Virus record (IMG/VR): IMGVR_UViG_3300035670_000496
Span: 1-41,708 of that record
DNA length: 41,708 nucleotides
Strand: one strand, 5' to 3'
Origin: a virus
Numbering within the stretch: position 1 is the first letter of the stretch; every line of letters starts with the position of its first letter. A program made the translations under genes and the position numbers. The notes beneath the pieces are model-generated. The model made no database searches, was not told where the DNA came from, and was given only the letters and a program-made list of their open reading frames with translations. Shown one piece after another: positions 39,135 to 41,708 of the stretch.

Positions 39135-39153
39135 GTGTAAGCGGGCCTTACAC
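39135..39153. repeat. Inverted repeat just after the lysis operon
   Basis: GTGTAAG (39135-39141), 5-base spacer, CTTACAC (39147-39153): a perfect 7-bp inverted repeat immediately after the stop at 39132. It is not followed by a T-run, so a protein-binding site or processing hairpin is more likely than an intrinsic terminator. Confidence 0.45.
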
Positions 39154-39402
39154 CTTCGCGCTGCGCAACCCTTCGAAGATGTCGAATGGTTCGCGTCGCG
39201 AGAACGCCTCAGACGATCGCCCAAAAAGCGAACCGCGCTCCATCTCGCTGCGCTGCAACGTCTTGGGACTCGCGGCCACCCCGCGAACGCTTCGCTTCCC
39301 CGCCCGCGCCACCCCGCCGCGTCGCCCCGCATTCCGCGGCGGCGACACCCCCCCACGACCCGCACCCGTCGCGCGGAGCTCCCGCCGACACCTCGCCCCG
39401 TC

Positions 39403-39429
39403 GCCCCTCACCGGGTGGCGGGGCTTTCG
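39403..39429 (+). terminator. Intrinsic terminator of the late operon
   Basis: GCCCC (39403-39407) and GGGGC (39420-39424) form the outer stem, CAC and GTG the inner stem around a 3-base loop, with TTT at 39425-39427. It lies 271 bases after the last lysis gene and just before the next promoter, a sensible end for the late transcript. Confidence 0.55.
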
Positions 39430-39510
39430 TGCGTCAGATCCGCCGCCCCGCGCGCGTCCCGTGATCGGGGCGGAATCGACGCGGCCGGGAAAGAATCGTC
39501 GCGAAGGGGC

Positions 39511-39539
39511 TTGCGCGTCCTAATATTAGGACGTATTGA
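39511..39539 (+). promoter_or_regulatory. Promoter with operator in spacer
   Basis: TTGCGC (39511-39516), 17-base spacer, TATTGA (39534-39539). The spacer is filled by an 18-bp palindrome. The same design (operator in the spacer) is found at both immunity promoters. Transcription would start near 39546, about 42 bases before the ATG at 39588. Confidence 0.5.
39516..39533. promoter_or_regulatory. 18-bp perfect palindrome (operator candidate)
   Basis: CGTCCTAATATTAGGACG is a perfect palindrome with an AT-rich core in an otherwise very GC-rich genome. Its half-sites differ from the GGTGCT operators, implying a different regulator, possibly host-encoded or one of the small HTH proteins nearby. 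Confidence 0.75.
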
Positions 39540-39587
39540 ATGGGTGTCGGCGGCGCAGTGAGCGCCCCGCGAACAGGAGCACCCGCC

Positions 39588-39905
39588 ATGCACAGCACCA
39601 GCGCCATCCTCGCCGCCATCACCACCGTCACCGTCTCGCTCGACCCGCACTCGGCGGACCTCATCGACACCGCGCGCTTCGCCGCGGAGCTGGTCAAGGT
39701 GTTCCCGGGCGCCGAGGTCGAGGTCAGCCGCGCCACGTCGCACGAGACCCGCCTCGACGCCCGCGGGGAGCTCGACGGCGAGGCCGTGCGCATCGTCGCC
39801 CGCGGCCGGAGCTACGACGTGCTCGGTGAGGTCGACGCGCCCTCGGATGCGCCCGAGACCATCGACGCGCTGGTCGAGGCGGCCTGGGACCGCGCCTGCG
39901 GCTGA
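39588..39905 (+). CDS. Small hypothetical protein of the third operon
   Basis: A 105-residue protein that begins MHSTSAILAAITTVTVSLDP and has acidic helical ends (DAPETIDALVEAAWDRACG). I prefer the ATG at 39588, which has AGGAG upstream, over an ATG at 39540 that lies only a base after the predicted -10 box. No family recognised. Possibly lysogeny-expressed because it has its own promoter. Confidence 0.6.
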   Translation: MHSTSAILAAITTVTVSLDPHSADLIDTARFAAELVKVFPGAEVEVSRATSHETRLDARGELDGEAVRIVARGRSYDVLGEVDAPSDAPETIDALVEAAWDRACG

Positions 39906-40138
39906 TGTCCCGCCCCTCCCCGACCCTCGCGGGCGCCCTCGCGGTGCTCGCCAGCGCCCAGGAGCCCGACGGCTCCCCCCTCTCCGCGCGCACCCGACGC
40001 GACGTCGCGGCAGCGGTCGCCCGCGCCCGCGCGGAGGTGCTCGCGGCCATCACGGAGCACGGCCCCGCGGAGACCGCCCGCCGCCTCGGGGTGAGCCGGT
40101 CGACGCTCGCCCTCTGGCGCGCGGGCTGGCTCGCCTGA
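39905..40138 (+). CDS. Small HTH protein
   Basis: A 77-residue protein. The C-terminal half reads ITEHGPAETARRLGVSRSTL then ALWRAGWLA, a helix-turn-helix of the Fis/HTH_8-like type. It overlaps the previous stop as TGATG, so both are co-translated. It is a candidate regulator of the operon, perhaps acting at the 39516-39533 palindrome, or an integration/excision regulator next to attP. Confidence 0.65.
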   Translation: MSRPSPTLAGALAVLASAQEPDGSPLSARTRRDVAAAVARARAEVLAAITEHGPAETARRLGVSRSTLALWRAGWLA

Positions 40139-40224
40139 TTCGCCCCACGCTCACCCAACACCGCACGCAAGGCCCTGGGGCGATACCCCGCCGGGGTCCG
40201 CCGGGATCTGCGACACTCCCCGCC

Positions 40225-40410
40225 GTGGATCCCCTCGCCCGCCTCGCCGCTGCCCTCGACCCCGTGATGCGCGCGTGCCACACCCAGGGCGAGCGCGTGG
40301 CGGTGATGCGGGCGGCGTGGGCGGCGGCGCGGGTGGTGCTCGACGCGGACGCATCGCGTCAAAGCCCCGTTGTGTACACGGATGCGGACACGACCCGCGC
40401 AAAACGCTAG
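40225..40410 (+). CDS. Small hypothetical protein near attP
   Basis: A 61-residue protein. It begins VDPLARLAAALDPVMRACHT and is helical at first, then polar. Its last codons cover the first arm-type repeat (40371-40381). An 86-base gap separates it from the HTH gene, and no strong ribosome site is seen. May be real but is weakly supported. Confidence 0.35.
   Translation: MDPLARLAAALDPVMRACHTQGERVAVMRAAWAAARVVLDADASRQSPVVYTDADTTRAKR
40371..40381. repeat. Arm-type repeat P1 of attP
   Basis: TGTGTACACGG, identical to the element at 40572-40582, on the left side of the tRNA-like core. Probable integrase arm site. Confidence 0.55.
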
Positions 40411-40438
40411 CCCACAAGCTGTTTCCGCGCGTGTCGCA

Positions 40439-40487
40439 GCGGCTTCCTAAGCCGAAGGTCGCGCGTTCGATCCGCGCCGAGGGTACC
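40439..40487 (+). other. attP: attP core: 3' half of tRNA-Arg(CCT)
   Basis: The sequence folds as the 3' half of a tRNA. The anticodon arm is GCGGC-TTCCTAA-GCCGA (anticodon CCT at 40446-40448), followed by a variable segment. The T-arm GCGCG-TTCGATC-CGCGC (40461-40477) has the canonical GTTCGATCC loop. Then come seven acceptor bases CGAGGGT, A and CC. The matching 5' half is absent, so this is not a tRNA gene. Such partial tRNA copies next to an integrase gene are typical attP cores: on integration the phage copy restores the host tRNA gene. Confidence 0.82.
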
Positions 40488-40523
40488 GAGAAAAGAGCCT
40501 CCGCACGCAGGTCAAGGCTCTCC

Positions 40524-40594
40524 GGTGTACGCAGCGCGAACCCGCGGAAATCCGCGCAGTCTCGATCCCGCTGTGTACACGGTTGCGTACACGG
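40524..40594. repeat. Arm-type repeats P2-P4 of attP
   Basis: Three further copies related to the left arm: GGTGTACGC (40524-40532, inverted), TGTGTACACGG (40572-40582) and GCGTACACGG (40585-40594). They lie between the tRNA-like core and the integrase stop, giving arm sites on both sides of the core. Confidence 0.55.
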
Positions 40595-41708
40595 TCAGCC
40601 CCGCCGCCGCAGGGGGAGCACCGGGGCCGCGCCGCTGCCCGAGAGCACCGAGGCCAGGCCCATGTCGACCGCGGGCCTCTCGGCGTCGCTCCTGTACCGC
40701 CCGAGGTAGCGCTGCGTCGTGGCGATGTCGCTGTGCCCGAGCAGGCGCTGCACGTCGCGCAGGGACACGCCGGGGCGCCGCGACATCTCCGTGGCGAAGG
40801 TCCGCCGCGCGTCGTGCATCCCCGGCGCATCACCGGGCAGGCCTGCGCGCTCCCAGGCCGGGGTGATGCGCGCCTCGATCCAGTGGCCGCCCAGGGCGAG
40901 CTTCTCCCCGTTGAGCCCCACGGCCCTTGTGCGCCACGCCGCGAGCTCGCGCGCGAGGTCTGCCACCGCGGGCGGCACGGGGACGGATCGCTCCTCGCGG
41001 TTCTTCGGGCGCCACTCGCCCCACGCGCGCACGCTCACCACGTCGGCGCCGATGTCCTCGGCGCGCAGGTGCCGCAGCTCGTCCACGCGCAAGCCGGTCT
41101 GCACTGCCACGGCCACGAGCACGGCCACGCCGCGGGCGTTCGCCGCAGTTCGGGCGCGGCCCTCGGCGGTGTCGCGCGGGGACGGCTCTCGCTCGAGCTC
41201 TCGCACCACCTGCGCCCACTCGGCGGGGGACGGGATCAGCGGGTCGCGGTTGCGGGCGATCTCGGGGAGGTTCCGCCACGCGCCGAGGGCGCCGGCGTCG
41301 CAGAGGGGCGGGCGCCTCGACGCGGCCCACCGGGCCATCGCGCGCGCCACCTGGATCGTGCGGTTGATGGTCGCGGCGGTGATGGGCTCGCCACCGCGTG
41401 CGGGGCGGGCGCGCTCTTCGCGGACCCACCGCGTGAGCACGTCGTCGGTGATCGCGGTGATGGACCGCACGCCCTGGGTGTCGAGGTCGCGCAGGAAGGC
41501 GCTCAGGCGGTAGGCGGCGTTTTCGCGCTGGCGCTTCGCCCACCGGTCGACGTGGGCTGCGATGAAGAGGTCAGCGAGGTCGGTCAGAGCTTCGCAGCGG
41601 CCTTCAGCCGCGCGAGGAGCGAGGGCGCCCGCCCCGAAGCGCGCGGCAGCGACGCGGTACGCTTCGGCCTGCGGGACGTCGGCGGTGGCGAGCCCGAGGG
41701 AGAGTCGT
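40595..41708 (-). CDS. int: Tyrosine integrase, main part (continues at base 1)
   Basis: Joined with 228-1 this is a 404-residue phage integrase; the frame is continuous through 41581/1. Catalytic residues in the joined protein: R241 (TGLRVDELR), K269 (RPKNREE), H332 and R335 (MHDARRTF), H359 (LLGHSDI) and nucleophile Y368 (TTQRYLG). A core-binding SAM-like domain (about residues 80-180) contains INRTIQVARAMARWA. The gene ends against attP. It catalyses recombination between the tRNA-Arg-like attP and a host attB. It is the last gene of the leftward early operon. Confidence 0.93.
   Translation of the reverse strand, partial: RLSLGLATADVPQAEAYRVAAARFGAGALAPRAAEGRCEALTDLADLFIAAHVDRWAKRQRENAAYRLSAFLRDLDTQGVRSITAITDDVLTRWVREERARPARGGEPITAATINRTIQVARAMARWAASRRPPLCDAGALGAWRNLPEIARNRDPLIPSPAEWAQVVRELEREPSPRDTAEGRARTAANARGVAVLVAVAVQTGLRVDELRHLRAEDIGADVVSVRAWGEWRPKNREERSVPVPPAVADLARELAAWRTRAVGLNGEKLALGGHWIEARITPAWERAGLPGDAPGMHDARRTFATEMSRRPGVSLRDVQRLLGHSDIATTQRYLGRYRSDAERPAVDMGLASVLSGSGAAPVLPLRRRG
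41582..41708. repeat. Terminal direct repeat, copy 2 (circular overlap)
   Basis: Identical to bases 1-127. It carries the same integrase and excisionase-like coding sequence and should be counted once. Confidence 0.95.

Larger units (their letters stand above)
39133..39510. other. Non-coding region downstream of lysis genes
   Basis: No convincing gene. It holds an inverted repeat GTGTAAG-CGGGC-CTTACAC (39135-39153), a less GC-rich stretch (39154-39260) unlike its surroundings, and a hairpin terminator (39403-39429). Reading frames here have no ribosome sites or recognisable domains. Confidence 0.5.

Noticed and set aside
39148-39411. An 87-codon minus-strand frame in the post-lysis gap
   Set aside because: Low-complexity Arg/Gly-rich translation, no ribosome site, and it overlaps the terminator hairpin.
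40439-40487. A functional tRNA-Arg(CCT) gene
   Set aside because: Only the anticodon arm, T-arm and 3' acceptor bases are present. No matching 5' acceptor or D-arm is upstream, so it is an attP copy, not a gene.

Overview
The window is a complete, circularly closed genome of a temperate, contractile-tailed phage (myovirus). Bases 41582-41708 repeat bases 1-127 exactly, so the unique length is 41,581 bp and the integrase gene runs across the artificial ends. The DNA is uniformly very GC-rich (roughly 70% by eye), most genes touch through ATGA or GTGA stop/start overlaps, and GTG starts are common. The likely host is a high-GC bacterium, and I infer a myxobacterium (Myxococcota). The evidence is two Cys-rich proteins (a lipoprotein at 33298-34044 and the tail of the protein at 36482-37078) whose CTPG/CxC repeats resemble myxobacterial surface proteins, plus a stand-alone CheY-like receiver. 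attP carries the 3' half of a tRNA-Arg(CCT) gene, so integration into that host gene is expected.

Layout. Leftward from about 7963 runs an early operon on the minus strand: small zinc-finger proteins, a RecT/Redbeta-like annealing protein, two DnaJ-type zinc-finger paralogs, an ASCH/DUF3850 protein, a SLOG/DUF2493 protein, an excisionase-like helix-turn-helix protein and, across the junction, a tyrosine integrase ending at 40595 next to attP. The immunity region (7970-9071) holds an XRE-family repressor on the minus strand and a Cro-like protein on the plus strand. GGTGCT-N4-AGCACC operators lie inside the 17-bp spacers of both outward promoters, and the predicted repressor and Cro messages are leaderless or nearly so.

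Rightward from 8781 comes a second early operon of many tiny genes, then replication genes (a replication initiator carrying an internal iteron-like origin candidate, a DnaC-like loader and a RusA-like resolvase). The late genes follow: terminase, a Mu-type head module (DUF935 portal, S49 protease with a nested scaffold, gpT-like capsid, DUF1320 and gpG-like proteins), then sheath, tube, a frameshifted tail chaperone, tape measure and baseplate (spike/hub, gp25-like, gpI-like, gpJ-like) with fibre-like proteins. The lipoprotein gene sits inside the late region on the opposite strand, like a moron.

From 35538 to 39132 lies a compact lysis/accessory cassette: membrane and coiled-coil proteins, the CheY-like receiver, a two-membrane-segment protein with an internal lipobox and Cys-rich tail, an HEWTH metalloprotease-like protein, an endolysin with a peptidoglycan-binding domain, and two tiny membrane proteins. 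A hairpin-plus-T terminator lies at 39403-39429. A third short operon (39588-40410) has its own promoter with a different 18-bp palindrome in the spacer, then comes attP. The virus therefore combines a Mu-like capsid module with lambda-style lysogeny control and site-specific integration. No transposase was seen.
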